Positions 45,021 to 54,112 of a stretch of DNA of 64,000 bases are shown here, piece after piece (within the stretch, counting starts at the first letter, position 1; the number at the start of each line of letters is the position of its first letter). This stretch comes from Campylobacter curvus. GTDB taxonomy: Bacteria > Campylobacterota > Campylobacteria > Campylobacterales > Campylobacteraceae. The DNA is taken from contig NZ_CP053826.1 in the NCBI RefSeq assembly GCF_013372125.1, forward strand, positions 372,001 through 436,000. The letters run 5' to 3'. The position numbers and the translations under genes are program-made. The notes below the pieces were generated by a model. The model worked only from the letters and a program-made list of their open reading frames with translations, was not told the DNA's origin and did no database searches.

Positions 45021-46155
45021 ATTTGTCTATTGTGCTGAGTGCCAAGCCCCATAAAAATAGCAGTAAAAGGGCGTTCTCGTGATGGAATGTTGTATTGACG
45101 ATAGATATCATATTTTGCCAAATCAGAGTGATCAGGGCTACAAAAATAATAATGGAACTTTTAAAATTTTTGATAAGCTTTACAAAGAGTGTAACTTGAA
45201 AGACTAAGTATGCACAAAGTGCAACTATACCTTTTTCTGTTAAAAATGTTAAAAATGTATTGTGTGCATGTCCAACTCTTACTTCGGGATTGCCTGGAAA
45301 ATATTGGGTTATGTCTATACTTCTAAATTCTCCTGATCCTATACCAAAAAAAGGATTATCAAGCCAAGTATATATCGCACTATAAAATATAGGATAGCGT
45401 GTCTCTGTAGATGTTATACCCTTTATAACTTGTTGTTGAAACCTTAAATCCTGTGACATAAATAGATAAGAAATAAAAATTACTACACAAATAGTAATAA
45501 GAGTAAATGAAAATTTTAAGCTTATTTTATTTTTAGTATTTAGATAAAAAAGTATACAAAATGCGATGATTGGCATTAGATACATTGTAGCGCGTGATCC
45601 GGCTATGATAATGCCGATAACACAAAATATGGTTGTTATTAAACAAAAATATTTGCTGATAGCCTTTTGATTTATGAAAGATAATGACACGGAAAGTATG
45701 ATCAGCATAAAAATAGCGCTATGATTGACATGCCCGATCGATTTTAACTCAAAAAGCTCCATTGGATCAGCGGAGCCAAATTTAATAAAAGCACCAATTA
45801 TGAATGCTAGAATAAACCCAGAAAAAAGAGCGTAAAGTGATAGTTTTAAATTTAGTTTATCTATACCAATCATTCTTATAATAAAGAAAAACAATACGCA
45901 TCTGAGTGGATCAAGGGAAGTCTTTATTGAAATTTGATTTATGATACACCCTACAATCGTAAATACGACAAATAATATTAGTGATATATTTATTATGTCT
46001 AGTTTGAAGTTCATCTTTTCTTTTACACATATATAAATGCCAAGTAGGATCAAAAGGACTAGTGAAATTTGTTTTATGCCCTCACTGATAGGTAGACTAA
46101 AGAGAAAAATAGCCAACAAAATGTTGTAAATTTGATAAAGCCTTGATCGATTCAA
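44992..46155 (-). CDS. O-antigen ligase / polymerase family membrane protein (WaaL-like)
   Basis: Polytopic inner-membrane protein of 387 residues with about eleven helices and the Wzy_C-type region around residues 175-300, including GSRATMYLMP near 190 and the periplasmic loop GIGSGEFRSIDITQYFPGNPEVRVGHAHNTFL with the His pair typical of ligases. It would transfer a lipid-linked glycan to the LOS core or polymerise it. AT-rich compared with waaF. The 29-bp overlap with the next gene is long but both proteins look intact. Confidence 0.82.
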   Translation of the reverse strand: MNRSRLYQIYNILLAIFLFSLPISEGIKQISLVLLILLGIYICVKEKMNFKLDIINISLILFVVFTIVGCIINQISIKTSLDPLRCVLFFFIIRMIGIDKLNLKLSLYALFSGFILAFIIGAFIKFGSADPMELFELKSIGHVNHSAIFMLIILSVSLSFINQKAISKYFCLITTIFCVIGIIIAGSRATMYLMPIIAFCILFYLNTKNKISLKFSFTLITICVVIFISYLFMSQDLRFQQQVIKGITSTETRYPIFYSAIYTWLDNPFFGIGSGEFRSIDITQYFPGNPEVRVGHAHNTFLTFLTEKGIVALCAYLVFQVTLFVKLIKNFKSSIIIFVALITLIWQNMISIVNTTFHHENALLLLFLWGLALSTIDKYEKNRIFTA

Positions 46156-47261
46156 TTATTGCTTCCCCCTGAAAGTAAATCCATATAAATTTTATAAATT
46201 TTTTGTGCCATTATATCTTTTGTAAAATGAAATTTTACAAAATCTCTAGCATTTGTTTGAAATTTTTCCTTTTTGGTATTATCTTTTAATATGGATGTGA
46301 GATTTAAAGCTAAAATGTCCTTATCAAAATCACTAAGACAAAAATTCGATCCATCGTATAAATCTTTCACACTTCCAACATTTGTTGCTATACAAGCTTT
46401 TTGCATTAAAAGTGCTTGTATTAAAGCTTGCGGCACACCTTCATTTTGTGAAGTTAGCATAAAGATATCAATCGCTTTTAAAAATTTCGCACTATCTTTT
46501 GTGTGCCCAAGCAGCCTTGCATAACCGTTCATACCGTTTTTATCTATAAAATTTTGTAATTTTTCTCTTTGCGGTCCATCTCCTGCTATGACAAATCTGA
46601 TATCTTTAAAGTCGTCATGAAGTTTCAAGGCAATATCTAAAAATAGATCGCATCTTTTAACAGAGCGCAAAACGCCTAACATACCTATATAAATTTTATC
46701 TTTTTCAAAGCCAAAAAGCTCTTTACATTCATTTTTATTGTATATGTTTGGATCAAATTCTTTATCATCAATACCTGTTGGTATCGATGATATTTTATCT
46801 TTTTTGATGCGATTATCTCGTATCATCGCTTCTCTTACACCGCTACCGGTGGTGATAATAAAATCTGCAAGGGAATTTATAAAATTTAGTCTTGAAGGAT
46901 TTATTGGGTTTGATAGATGTCTGGTGCGGATAAATTTTATCCCAGCGATCTTTGCGGCTATACCGCCAACCCATGTATCCTTTCCACTGTGTGAGTTTAG
47001 AATGGATATGCCATTTTGCTTTATGAATTTTACAAGGGCAAATATGGTTTTTAAATCAAAGGAAGATTTGAAATCAAAATGCACGACTTCTAGCCCTGCC
47101 TGTCTTGCTTTGATCGAAATTTGAGAGTCTTCCTTGCAGGCTATAAAAATCTTAACTGCATATTTTTGTTTTATGGCGAGTGATTCGTTGATTATACGGA
47201 TCTCTTGTCCGCCCCAGCCACCCGACCATTCAGTATGGATTACTTTGATTTCTTGCATCAT
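46152..47261 (-). CDS. GT4 glycosyltransferase
   Basis: A 369-residue GT-B enzyme. The N-terminus has HTEWSGGWGGQEIRIINES, the Gly-rich acceptor-side loop. The C-terminal donor domain shows IGMLGVLRSVKRCDLF, VIAGDGPQREKL, LLGHTKDSAKF and the EGVPQALIQALLM motif with the catalytic-site Glu. Two adjacent ATG codons start it. It is the first minus-strand gene of its sub-block, divergent from the deacetylase at 47329. AT-rich. The sugar donor cannot be told. Confidence 0.85.
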   Translation of the reverse strand: MMQEIKVIHTEWSGGWGGQEIRIINESLAIKQKYAVKIFIACKEDSQISIKARQAGLEVVHFDFKSSFDLKTIFALVKFIKQNGISILNSHSGKDTWVGGIAAKIAGIKFIRTRHLSNPINPSRLNFINSLADFIITTGSGVREAMIRDNRIKKDKISSIPTGIDDKEFDPNIYNKNECKELFGFEKDKIYIGMLGVLRSVKRCDLFLDIALKLHDDFKDIRFVIAGDGPQREKLQNFIDKNGMNGYARLLGHTKDSAKFLKAIDIFMLTSQNEGVPQALIQALLMQKACIATNVGSVKDLYDGSNFCLSDFDKDILALNLTSILKDNTKKEKFQTNARDFVKFHFTKDIMAQKIYKIYMDLLSGGSNN

Positions 47262-47328
47262 TATGAACTCGTTATGAAAATTTTATTTGATTTTAGCTAA
47301 AGTAGCCACAAAAAAATATAAAGGGCAT

Positions 47329-48090
47329 ATGTTGAGCGTTAGTGTTTTGATGTATCACCATGTTTTACAAAAAAGTGGGTTTATAACAAGTAGCATTGAA
47401 GAGTTTAGAGCCCAGATGAACTTTCTAGCCAGCAATGGCTACAAAACTTTAAGCAGTGCTGAATTTTTTAAATTTAAAAAGGGTGAGCTTAAACTACCTA
47501 AAAAAAGTGTGTTTATAACCTTTGATGATGGCTGGAAAGATAATTTCATATATGCCTATCCTATCATAAAAGAATTTGGCCTCAGGGCTACTATATTTTT
47601 AACTACCCAGTGGGTAGAAAAAGCAAGCCAAAAGCTAGGAAATTTTATAGAGTGTAACCACGATGAGTATAAGAAATTAGCTCCAAAAATGCCCGAAAAT
47701 GTCTTTTTGAACTATAATGAAATAGAAAAGATGAGGGAGAATTTTGACTTTCATTCGCATACACATACGCATTTTAATGATTATTTTGGTGAAATTTCGC
47801 TAAATGAAAACATATCGCTTTGTAAAAAATTTATGAAAGATAAATTTGGTATAGATGACAATATGCTTTGCTGGCCAAAGGGTGTTTATAATGACGAATA
47901 TATAAAAGTGGCAAAACAAAATGGTTATGAGATGCTATTTACTACAAAAAGAGGTATAAATAAGGCAGATAATAAGCTTGATGAGATAAAGCGAATAGCC
48001 GTTAAAAAAGATGATAGATGGCTAAAAAAGACTCTCTTTATATATCAAAGCGACATTCTTGGTAGCGTTTATTCTTGGATTAAGAGATAG
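47329..48090 (+). CDS. Polysaccharide deacetylase (CE4)
   Basis: NodB-fold enzyme of 253 residues likely removing an N-acetyl group from an LOS sugar. Metal motif FDDGW near residue 65, HSHTHTHF with the two His ligands near 140, and CWPKGVYND near 178 are visible. There is no signal peptide, so it acts in the cytoplasm or on a membrane-bound intermediate. ATG 47329 is preferred to an upstream in-frame start because AAAGGG lies just before it and family homology begins at LSVSVLMYHHV. It forms a two-gene plus-strand unit with the GT2 gene. Confidence 0.85.
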   Translation: MLSVSVLMYHHVLQKSGFITSSIEEFRAQMNFLASNGYKTLSSAEFFKFKKGELKLPKKSVFITFDDGWKDNFIYAYPIIKEFGLRATIFLTTQWVEKASQKLGNFIECNHDEYKKLAPKMPENVFLNYNEIEKMRENFDFHSHTHTHFNDYFGEISLNENISLCKKFMKDKFGIDDNMLCWPKGVYNDEYIKVAKQNGYEMLFTTKRGINKADNKLDEIKRIAVKKDDRWLKKTLFIYQSDILGSVYSWIKR

Positions 48091-48098
48091 GACTTAGG

Positions 48099-49121
48099 AT
48101 GGATACAAAAGTAAGCTTTGTCGTTCCTGCGTATAATGCTTCAAAATATATAAAAATTTGTGTAGATAGCTTGCTAAATCAAAGCCTAGAAGATATAGAA
48201 GTCATCGTGGTGGATGATGGTAGTACCGATGATACGCTTAAAATTTTAAATAATTTTAATGATGTTAGATTAAAAATCGTCTCAAAACAAAACGAAGGAG
48301 CAAGCTCGGCTAGAAATGTTGGCATAAATTTAGCTGGTGGTGAATTTATCATAAATATAGATAGCGATGATTTTGTAGAGTGCGACTATGCAAAAGATGC
48401 TTATGAAATGGCTATTAAATTTGACGCTGACGTTGTAGTGACAGATATGATTAGAGATTATAAAACTCATAAAAAATATATAGCGGACTTTAAAATAGAT
48501 AATGGAATAATCGATAAAAATGAGTATTTTAAGAGGCTTATCGTCTCAAAAGGAGTTTGTCATAACGCTGTAAATAAGCTAGTTCGATCATCTCTTTTGA
48601 AAGCAACGCCTTTCCCAAATGGTATATTTTTAGGCGATGATCTTGATACGACGCTAAAATTTATCTATAAAGCCCGAAAAATAGCCAAGCTAAACAAGGC
48701 ATATTATCATTACCGCATGGGAGAAAATAATACAAGCGGCTTTGAAAGTCTAAAAGGCATAAAAGATCATAAATTTGTCTATGACGATTTGATAAAATTT
48801 TGTAATGACAACGGTGTAAATGACGATAAAATCATATCTATGTTGGAGCTTAGAAAGATAAAGGGTGTTTATCTACCGCTTATTTTTTGCAAGGCAGATT
48901 TAAACAATAAAAATTATATAATAGGGCTTAAAATTTTAAAAGACGATATGGATAAAATTTTAAAAAGTAGTGGGTTTAAAAAGCTAAGAATGAAATATAA
49001 ATTTTTGCTTTATCTGGTTAGCAAGATAAAAAATGATCAAAAAATTTGTAAAATTTTCAATGCTTTTAATAAAATAAATAATATTTTTTCTGGGAGGAAA
49101 ATTAAAGATTTCAGAGCTTGA
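48099..49121 (+). CDS. GT2 glycosyltransferase
   Basis: A 340-residue GT-A enzyme. The nucleotide-binding start reads VSFVVPAYNASKYI, followed by VVDDGSTDDT (the donor Asp pair near 37), SSARNVGI and the DXD-like NIDSDDFVECDY near 90. The C-terminal third is Lys-rich and helical. AT-rich. It follows the deacetylase by 8 bp and overlaps the 3' end of the convergent P-loop gene by 11 bp. Probable LOS outer-core transferase. Confidence 0.87.
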   Translation: MDTKVSFVVPAYNASKYIKICVDSLLNQSLEDIEVIVVDDGSTDDTLKILNNFNDVRLKIVSKQNEGASSARNVGINLAGGEFIINIDSDDFVECDYAKDAYEMAIKFDADVVVTDMIRDYKTHKKYIADFKIDNGIIDKNEYFKRLIVSKGVCHNAVNKLVRSSLLKATPFPNGIFLGDDLDTTLKFIYKARKIAKLNKAYYHYRMGENNTSGFESLKGIKDHKFVYDDLIKFCNDNGVNDDKIISMLELRKIKGVYLPLIFCKADLNNKNYIIGLKILKDDMDKILKSSGFKKLRMKYKFLLYLVSKIKNDQKICKIFNAFNKINNIFSGRKIKDFRA

Positions 49122-49596
49122 TTTTAAATTTATATTCTAGATCATCAGTTAGGGTTTCTTTTTGGTTTATCAATCGTTCTAAATTTTCTTGATCGTTTTC
49201 TCTGCTTTTTAATCTTTGTATGCGCTCGGTTTCATTTGTTTGAAGATGGATCAAAATATCAGCTTTTGAGAGTCTTTCTTGCGGATAAGTATTGATATAA
49301 AGTATGATTTTTACAAAAGATGGTAAAAATTTAAAAAATGGCTTTAACTCATCTTTTATTTCAGTTTTTATTTTTATCTTTGGCCTTATAAGAAATAGAT
49401 TTAAGCTCATCACGTCATCATCTATAACAGCTATCTTATACGGTTTATGGCTTTTTCCTAGTCCATTTTTACGAATAAATTTACCAAGCGTACTTTTGCC
49501 ACTACCAGCTAATCCAGTAATCACTATAACTACTCTTTTTTGCGTTTTTGATAAATTCGTGACTATATTTTCAAGCTGAAACAGTTGATATTTCAT
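49111..49596 (-). CDS. Small P-loop kinase-like protein within the LOS cluster
   Basis: A 161-residue protein with a clear Walker A, GLAGSGKST (residues 29-37), a possible Walker B-type VIDDDV near 58, a lid-like Arg-rich segment (ERIQRLKSREN) and a final helical region. This layout resembles small-molecule kinases of the adenylate/shikimate/gluconate kinase class. Its place among LOS genes, overlapping the deacetylase start by 4 bp, suggests phosphorylation of a sugar or core component, but no substrate motif is recognisable. Confidence 0.65.
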   Translation of the reverse strand: MKYQLFQLENIVTNLSKTQKRVVIVITGLAGSGKSTLGKFIRKNGLGKSHKPYKIAVIDDDVMSLNLFLIRPKIKIKTEIKDELKPFFKFLPSFVKIILYINTYPQERLSKADILIHLQTNETERIQRLKSRENDQENLERLINQKETLTDDLEYKFKIKL

Positions 49597-50393
49597 TGAA
49601 ATTTCCTGTTTCTAAATTTTGAGTAGAGACTCCCAATGATCGGTAGTGAATATATGAAAAGCTTTTTCTTGATCCTAAAGAGGTAGTCCTTATCATTTTT
49701 TGCGTTGTTTGATATGTCTATTCGGTGTATTTTAAACATATTGTCGCAATCACAAAAACCGCCGTCTATCACGCTAAAAGCAAAGGCATAGTTTGTATTT
49801 TTGATAACTTTCATCGCCGTATCGTTAAAATGTCCCTTTGGCCAACAAAATCCAAATTCTTGTTTGTCAGGGAAAATTTCCTTTATCTTTTCATAGGAAC
49901 GATCGAATTCATCTTTTAGCCTTATTTCATCGTCGCTTTTACAAGAGAAATGTGTTGCCGTATGGCTATCAAATTCAACTAAACCGCTTTTATAAAGCTC
50001 TCTTATCTCATCTAAATTTAGAAAATATTCTATATTTTCTTTATAATCAAGCTCGCTGTGAGGTTTTGGCTCAAGATTAAAATTTTTTCTTTTAACATCA
50101 TTTATTTTATCTGTTATCAAAAACACAACTGCAGGGATTTGAAGCTCAGTTAATATAGGGTACGCGTATCTGTAAAAGTCGAAATATCCATCATCAAATG
50201 TCAATAAAACGCTTTTTGGCTCTCTTTTTATACGTCCAAGAGCCATATCTTTAAATTTAGCGTATGAGATAAATTTATAGCCTTGATCTTTTACGCTTTG
50301 AAGAGCTTTTTTTACTAGCTCTGGACGTATCGTTATGCTATCTTTTTGCGGCGAAACGTGATGAAGTGTTAATATCAAAATCGGTATATTCAT
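49593..50393 (-). CDS. Polysaccharide deacetylase (CE4), second copy type
   Basis: A 266-residue NodB-fold enzyme with LTFDDGYFDFY near 63, DSHTATHFSC near 138 and CWPKGHFND near 178. It is related to, but clearly distinct from, the deacetylase at 47329-48090. It has no signal peptide. It overlaps the upstream glycosyltransferase and the downstream kinase-like gene by 4 bp each, forming a tightly coupled set. Likely N-deacetylates a core sugar. Confidence 0.84.
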   Translation of the reverse strand: MNIPILILTLHHVSPQKDSITIRPELVKKALQSVKDQGYKFISYAKFKDMALGRIKREPKSVLLTFDDGYFDFYRYAYPILTELQIPAVVFLITDKINDVKRKNFNLEPKPHSELDYKENIEYFLNLDEIRELYKSGLVEFDSHTATHFSCKSDDEIRLKDEFDRSYEKIKEIFPDKQEFGFCWPKGHFNDTAMKVIKNTNYAFAFSVIDGGFCDCDNMFKIHRIDISNNAKNDKDYLFRIKKKLFIYSLPIIGSLYSKFRNRKFQ

Positions 50394-51466
50394 AGGCTCT
50401 CCAAAAGAATTTTGATCTGTTGTTTTAGTACCTTATGATCATAGTTTTGTTCTACATATTTTAAAGCATTTTGCGCGTAGCTTTGAGCTATATTTTTATC
50501 GTTTATTAGATTTATTATGTTTTGTGTCAGGGAAGATGTGTCTTGAAATTTAGCACAAAGCCCTCTTGATTTATCTTTTATTAGTACGCTCATAGGCTCT
50601 TTATCATAAACCACGATAGGAGTTTGACTACTCATTGCTTCAAGCAAAACTGTGCCAAGCCCCTCACTGTGACTGGCAAAAACATAGATATCGTAAGATT
50701 TTATGACATTTATGCCATCTTTTCTAAAGCCGGTAAAGATTATTTTTTCATCTTTGCTAAACATTGATGAGATGTCAGCTTTGACGCTTTCATTTATATT
50801 CCCGCCAAAAACTATAGTCGCGTCTTTGAAAGTTTTTAGAATTTCTTTGGCAGCGGTAGCAAAATCATAAACTCCTTTTTTGCGGTAAAGTGAAGTAAAA
50901 GTGCCGATCACTAGATCATTTGGTGATATATTTTGTTCTTCTCTAAAAGTACTTTTTATGGATTTTAAAAGTTTTGTATCAATGGTGCTTGGTAGATAAA
51001 AAAGCCTTTGCTCTTTTATTCCGATACTTTTTAGTGTATCAAAAACGCTTTGCGATATGTATAAAATTTTATCAAACATCTTTTTATGCATAAATTTCGA
51101 CACAATACCTTTTATAGGAAACATATTGTGTCTTTCCCTTAGAAATTTAACTCCTCTTTTGCGCCACAAAAGCCCGGCTATCGCACCGACCCAACTATCC
51201 GTTGACGCGTGAGTTATTACGACATTTATGCTATTTTCTTTTATTGCTTTACAAAGCGCGGGGATCGATTTATGAAAATTTTTCTTATTCATCTCACATT
51301 CTATCGTGTTAAAATTTTCACTTTTTGCGACCTTTAAAATTTCGGAATTCGGATTGCAAAAAAGATAGACCTCATGCCCAAGCTCGCGCATAAATCTCAT
51401 CTCGTTCATTACCTTGTTTTGCTCTCCACCCCAGTTATAAAGCGTTTCTGTATGAAGTATGTTCAT
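50390..51466 (-). CDS. GT4 glycosyltransferase
   Basis: A 358-residue GT-B enzyme whose start HTETLYNWGGEQNKVMNEM resembles the acceptor loop of the GT4 at 46152-47261. The donor domain has IGTFTSLYRKKGVYDFA, VFGGNI, IIFTGFRKDGINVIK and the HSEGLGTVLLEAMSS motif with the catalytic Glu. It overlaps the heptosyltransferase before it and the deacetylase after it by 4 bp each. AT-rich interior gene of the LOS cluster. Confidence 0.86.
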   Translation of the reverse strand: MNILHTETLYNWGGEQNKVMNEMRFMRELGHEVYLFCNPNSEILKVAKSENFNTIECEMNKKNFHKSIPALCKAIKENSINVVITHASTDSWVGAIAGLLWRKRGVKFLRERHNMFPIKGIVSKFMHKKMFDKILYISQSVFDTLKSIGIKEQRLFYLPSTIDTKLLKSIKSTFREEQNISPNDLVIGTFTSLYRKKGVYDFATAAKEILKTFKDATIVFGGNINESVKADISSMFSKDEKIIFTGFRKDGINVIKSYDIYVFASHSEGLGTVLLEAMSSQTPIVVYDKEPMSVLIKDKSRGLCAKFQDTSSLTQNIINLINDKNIAQSYAQNALKYVEQNYDHKVLKQQIKILLESL

Positions 51467-52533
51467 TGTATTCTTTCTCTTATTTTTTGTTTTATTTTAT
51501 CTATCTCGTCTTTACTAAATTCTATCAAGCACCTACTTATGCGAGTATCGTTACAGCCCGCCTTTTCGCATGAAATGCACTCCCAGTTTTTTTGAAAAAC
51601 CGTATGCCTACCCATGCTTTGATCCCCACTTTTTCTAGTATAGCCGCTTTTATTTAGTGCATTATCCCATGCTCCCCACTCTTGCGCGTTACTAGGTCCA
51701 AACAGCGCTACTACAGGTACATCGTTTGCCGCGGCTATGTGCATGATCGCCGTATCCACTCCGACAAACATTAGCGATCGTTTTGATAACGCTGCGGTTT
51801 GCTTTAGGCTGAGTTTGCCGGCAAGATTTAGTGGCTTGCTTTTACAAAGCGCTAAAACGCAGCCGACTTTTCTCATTTCCTCTTCGTTTTTGTCCGCAGT
51901 TATGACTGCTTTTACTCCAAGCTCGTTTTCGCAAAAGTCTATAAGCTCCGCCATGACTTCGTCGCTAGCACATTTAAACACCCAGCGGCTAGTCATATGA
52001 AAATGGACGAATTTTTCGGGTAAATTTACGCCGTCCAAGCAGTTTTCATCAAAATAAATACTGACTTTTTTACTTATAGGCTCCAGGTTTAAAGCTCTTA
52101 GCGTGTCTAAATTTAGCTCGACCGTATGCCTAGTGCCCTCTATTTTAGGCACTTTGTGCGTTATAAATTTACTGACAGTCTTGTTTTTGCTGTCAAAGCC
52201 TACGATCGTTTTTATTTTAGCGTATTTTGCGATGATGATGCCGCGATCACCGGTAGTCGTTTGTATCGCGATATCGTATTTTTCATTTTTGATCGTTCGG
52301 ATAAATTTAAATTCCGTCATTATCCGTCGCCAAAGCCCACCGCTACGAGCCAAAGCGCGGTCATAGATGTGAATTTTGCGCACATTCGGGTTGCCCTCTA
52401 CCATCGCCTCGGTGCCTTTATTTAGTGCAAAGTCGATAACTGCGTCAGGAAAATAGTGCTTTAAATTTTCTAAAAGCGGCGTTGTTAGCAGCACATCGCC
52501 GATATTTCTAAATTTTATGACTAAAATTTTCAT
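51463..52533 (-). CDS. GT9 heptosyltransferase, WaaQ-like
   Basis: A 356-residue GT9 enzyme starting MKILVIKFRNIGDVLLTTPLL. The donor domain has FVGVDTAIMHIAAANDVPVVALFGPSN and a cysteine-rich end (ECISCEKAGC). The WaaQ-type heptosyltransferase III adds a branch heptose. ATG 52533 is preferred over the longer frame because the family begins there and the upstream codons lie within the neighbour. It overlaps both neighbours by 4 bp. The third GT9 gene in the cluster with waaC and waaF. Confidence 0.87.
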   Translation of the reverse strand: MKILVIKFRNIGDVLLTTPLLENLKHYFPDAVIDFALNKGTEAMVEGNPNVRKIHIYDRALARSGGLWRRIMTEFKFIRTIKNEKYDIAIQTTTGDRGIIIAKYAKIKTIVGFDSKNKTVSKFITHKVPKIEGTRHTVELNLDTLRALNLEPISKKVSIYFDENCLDGVNLPEKFVHFHMTSRWVFKCASDEVMAELIDFCENELGVKAVITADKNEEEMRKVGCVLALCKSKPLNLAGKLSLKQTAALSKRSLMFVGVDTAIMHIAAANDVPVVALFGPSNAQEWGAWDNALNKSGYTRKSGDQSMGRHTVFQKNWECISCEKAGCNDTRISRCLIEFSKDEIDKIKQKIRERIQ

Positions 52534-53225
52534 TTTATGTATTTCCAGAACGTATATTGTGCGTAAAGCCTTGCTATCACGTAGCCGCGCCACCCTTCAC
52601 GCCATCCGCCTTTTAAAAAAAACAGCTTGAAAAACGTCCAGATAGGATGTAAAACGGCTTTAAATTTATTTTGCCTCGCACCAAGGCTCGAGTAGCGATT
52701 TTGCTTGGTGATAAACTGCTCGATACTATCGTATGCGTGGTGCAAAAATGGATTTTTCAGCTCGCCAGTTTCGCCGTTTACTATGACCTTTTCGTGGATC
52801 TCGCGCCCATCAAATTTAGCGTGTGATCTATCAAAAAGTCGCACGCTAAAGTCAGGATAAAGCCCCATGTTTCGCACCTCTTTGCCAAAAAATAAATTTA
52901 GCCTAGGCACGCGATAAGCCATGAATTTCGGCTCTTTTAAAATTTCATTTATCTCATCGCGAAGCGGCGGCAGTATGATCTCGTCGCTATCTAGTACAAA
53001 GACCCAGTCATTACCGGCTAAATTTACGCCAAATTGCTTTTGCTTGCCAAAGCCAAGCCATGCTTGGTAGTGAAATTTCACATTTTTAAATTCGCTGCAA
53101 ATCTTAACCGTATCGTCGTTAGAGCCGCTGTCTATGACGACGACCTCGTTTGCGAACTCTACGCTTTTTAGCACCTCGCGCAAGTATCTTTGGCTGTTGA
53201 ACGTGAGTATCACGACGCTTAGCAT
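52530..53225 (-). CDS. GT2 LOS core glycosyltransferase, WaaE/LgtF-like
   Basis: A 231-residue GT-A enzyme with LSVVILTFNSQRYL, VVIDSGSNDDTV, the FVLDSDEI donor-metal motif near 80 and the WaaE/LgtF-type FGKQKQFGVNLA and GREIHEKVIVNGETG. The C-terminal amphipathic end (FFLKGGWREGWRGY) would seat it on the membrane. Family members add beta-1,4-glucose to heptose I. It follows the acyltransferase with a 7-bp overlap. In C. jejuni the corresponding position holds a two-domain enzyme; here only one domain is present. Confidence 0.88.
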   Translation of the reverse strand: MLSVVILTFNSQRYLREVLKSVEFANEVVVIDSGSNDDTVKICSEFKNVKFHYQAWLGFGKQKQFGVNLAGNDWVFVLDSDEIILPPLRDEINEILKEPKFMAYRVPRLNLFFGKEVRNMGLYPDFSVRLFDRSHAKFDGREIHEKVIVNGETGELKNPFLHHAYDSIEQFITKQNRYSSLGARQNKFKAVLHPIWTFFKLFFLKGGWREGWRGYVIARLYAQYTFWKYIK

Positions 53226-54112
53226 TTATACGCATCCTCGTAAAAGTGCTTAAAGCGTCTATGAAACCAAAAATACTCGTCTGCTTTGGCGCGTATCATA
53301 GCCTCGCACGCGCTTGCTTGCGCCTGAGTGGCTTCTAGGATAGCATTTTGTTTGTCCAGTTTGTTTATATCAAGCGGCGGGAAAAAGCAAATTTCGCTCA
53401 TTTCGTCGTCTATTTGGCGGATAAAGGCCGAGACGATGAGCGCATTCGTCTTTTGTGCAAATATACTAGCAGCCGGCGTGTGAAGCACGCGTTTGCCAAA
53501 AAATTTCACCTCTATGCCGTCGCTTTTTGATGTGTTTTGATCGACTAGGATGCCGACTAAGCGGCGTGATTTCAGGGCTTTTATCATCTGCTTTGCAGCC
53601 CCGCTTTTATCGATGAGCTCGATGTCAAATTGCGTTCTGTTCGCGCTTAAAATTTTATCTATGCTCTTACTATCAAGCTTTCGTCCCAGGATACTCACGG
53701 CTCCAAATCGTGCCGCCATCGCCAAGCTAAAAAGCTCCCACTGCCCGTAATGCGCGGTCGTTACGATGATCGGGCGATCCTCTTTTAGGGCTTCTAGTAG
53801 GTATTTCTCATCTTTAAATTTCACTCGCTCGAGCACCTTTTGCTTTGTCGTGTGCTGGTTTAGGATGAAATTCACACCCAAAAATTTAGCAAAATTTTGA
53901 TACGTTTTTTTGGCTATCTCTAGCTTTTTCTCGTGCGTTTTGCTCTCGCCAAAGGCCAGATTTAAATTTGTCATCACGATGTTAAAGCGCCTTTTGCCAA
54001 GCCTCATGTAAATGGTGGCTAAAGCGTTTACGATAGCGGTATAGACGTATTTTGGAGTCGCAGCTATCAAAAATTTCAGAGTGTAAAAGCCAAAAAGATA
54101 AATTTTATCCAT
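53219..54112 (-). CDS. htrB: Lipid A late acyltransferase (HtrB/WaaM)
   Basis: Transfers a secondary acyl chain to Kdo-lipid A at the inner membrane. The 297 residues have an N-terminal membrane segment (5-25) and the HX4E catalytic motif HYGQWE near 120. LVDQNTSKSDGIEVKFFGK and an end with WFHRRFKHF follow. Position between waaC and the core GT2 matches C. jejuni htrB. It overlaps waaC by 8 bp. Confidence 0.92.
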   Translation of the reverse strand: MDKIYLFGFYTLKFLIAATPKYVYTAIVNALATIYMRLGKRRFNIVMTNLNLAFGESKTHEKKLEIAKKTYQNFAKFLGVNFILNQHTTKQKVLERVKFKDEKYLLEALKEDRPIIVTTAHYGQWELFSLAMAARFGAVSILGRKLDSKSIDKILSANRTQFDIELIDKSGAAKQMIKALKSRRLVGILVDQNTSKSDGIEVKFFGKRVLHTPAASIFAQKTNALIVSAFIRQIDDEMSEICFFPPLDINKLDKQNAILEATQAQASACEAMIRAKADEYFWFHRRFKHFYEDAYKC

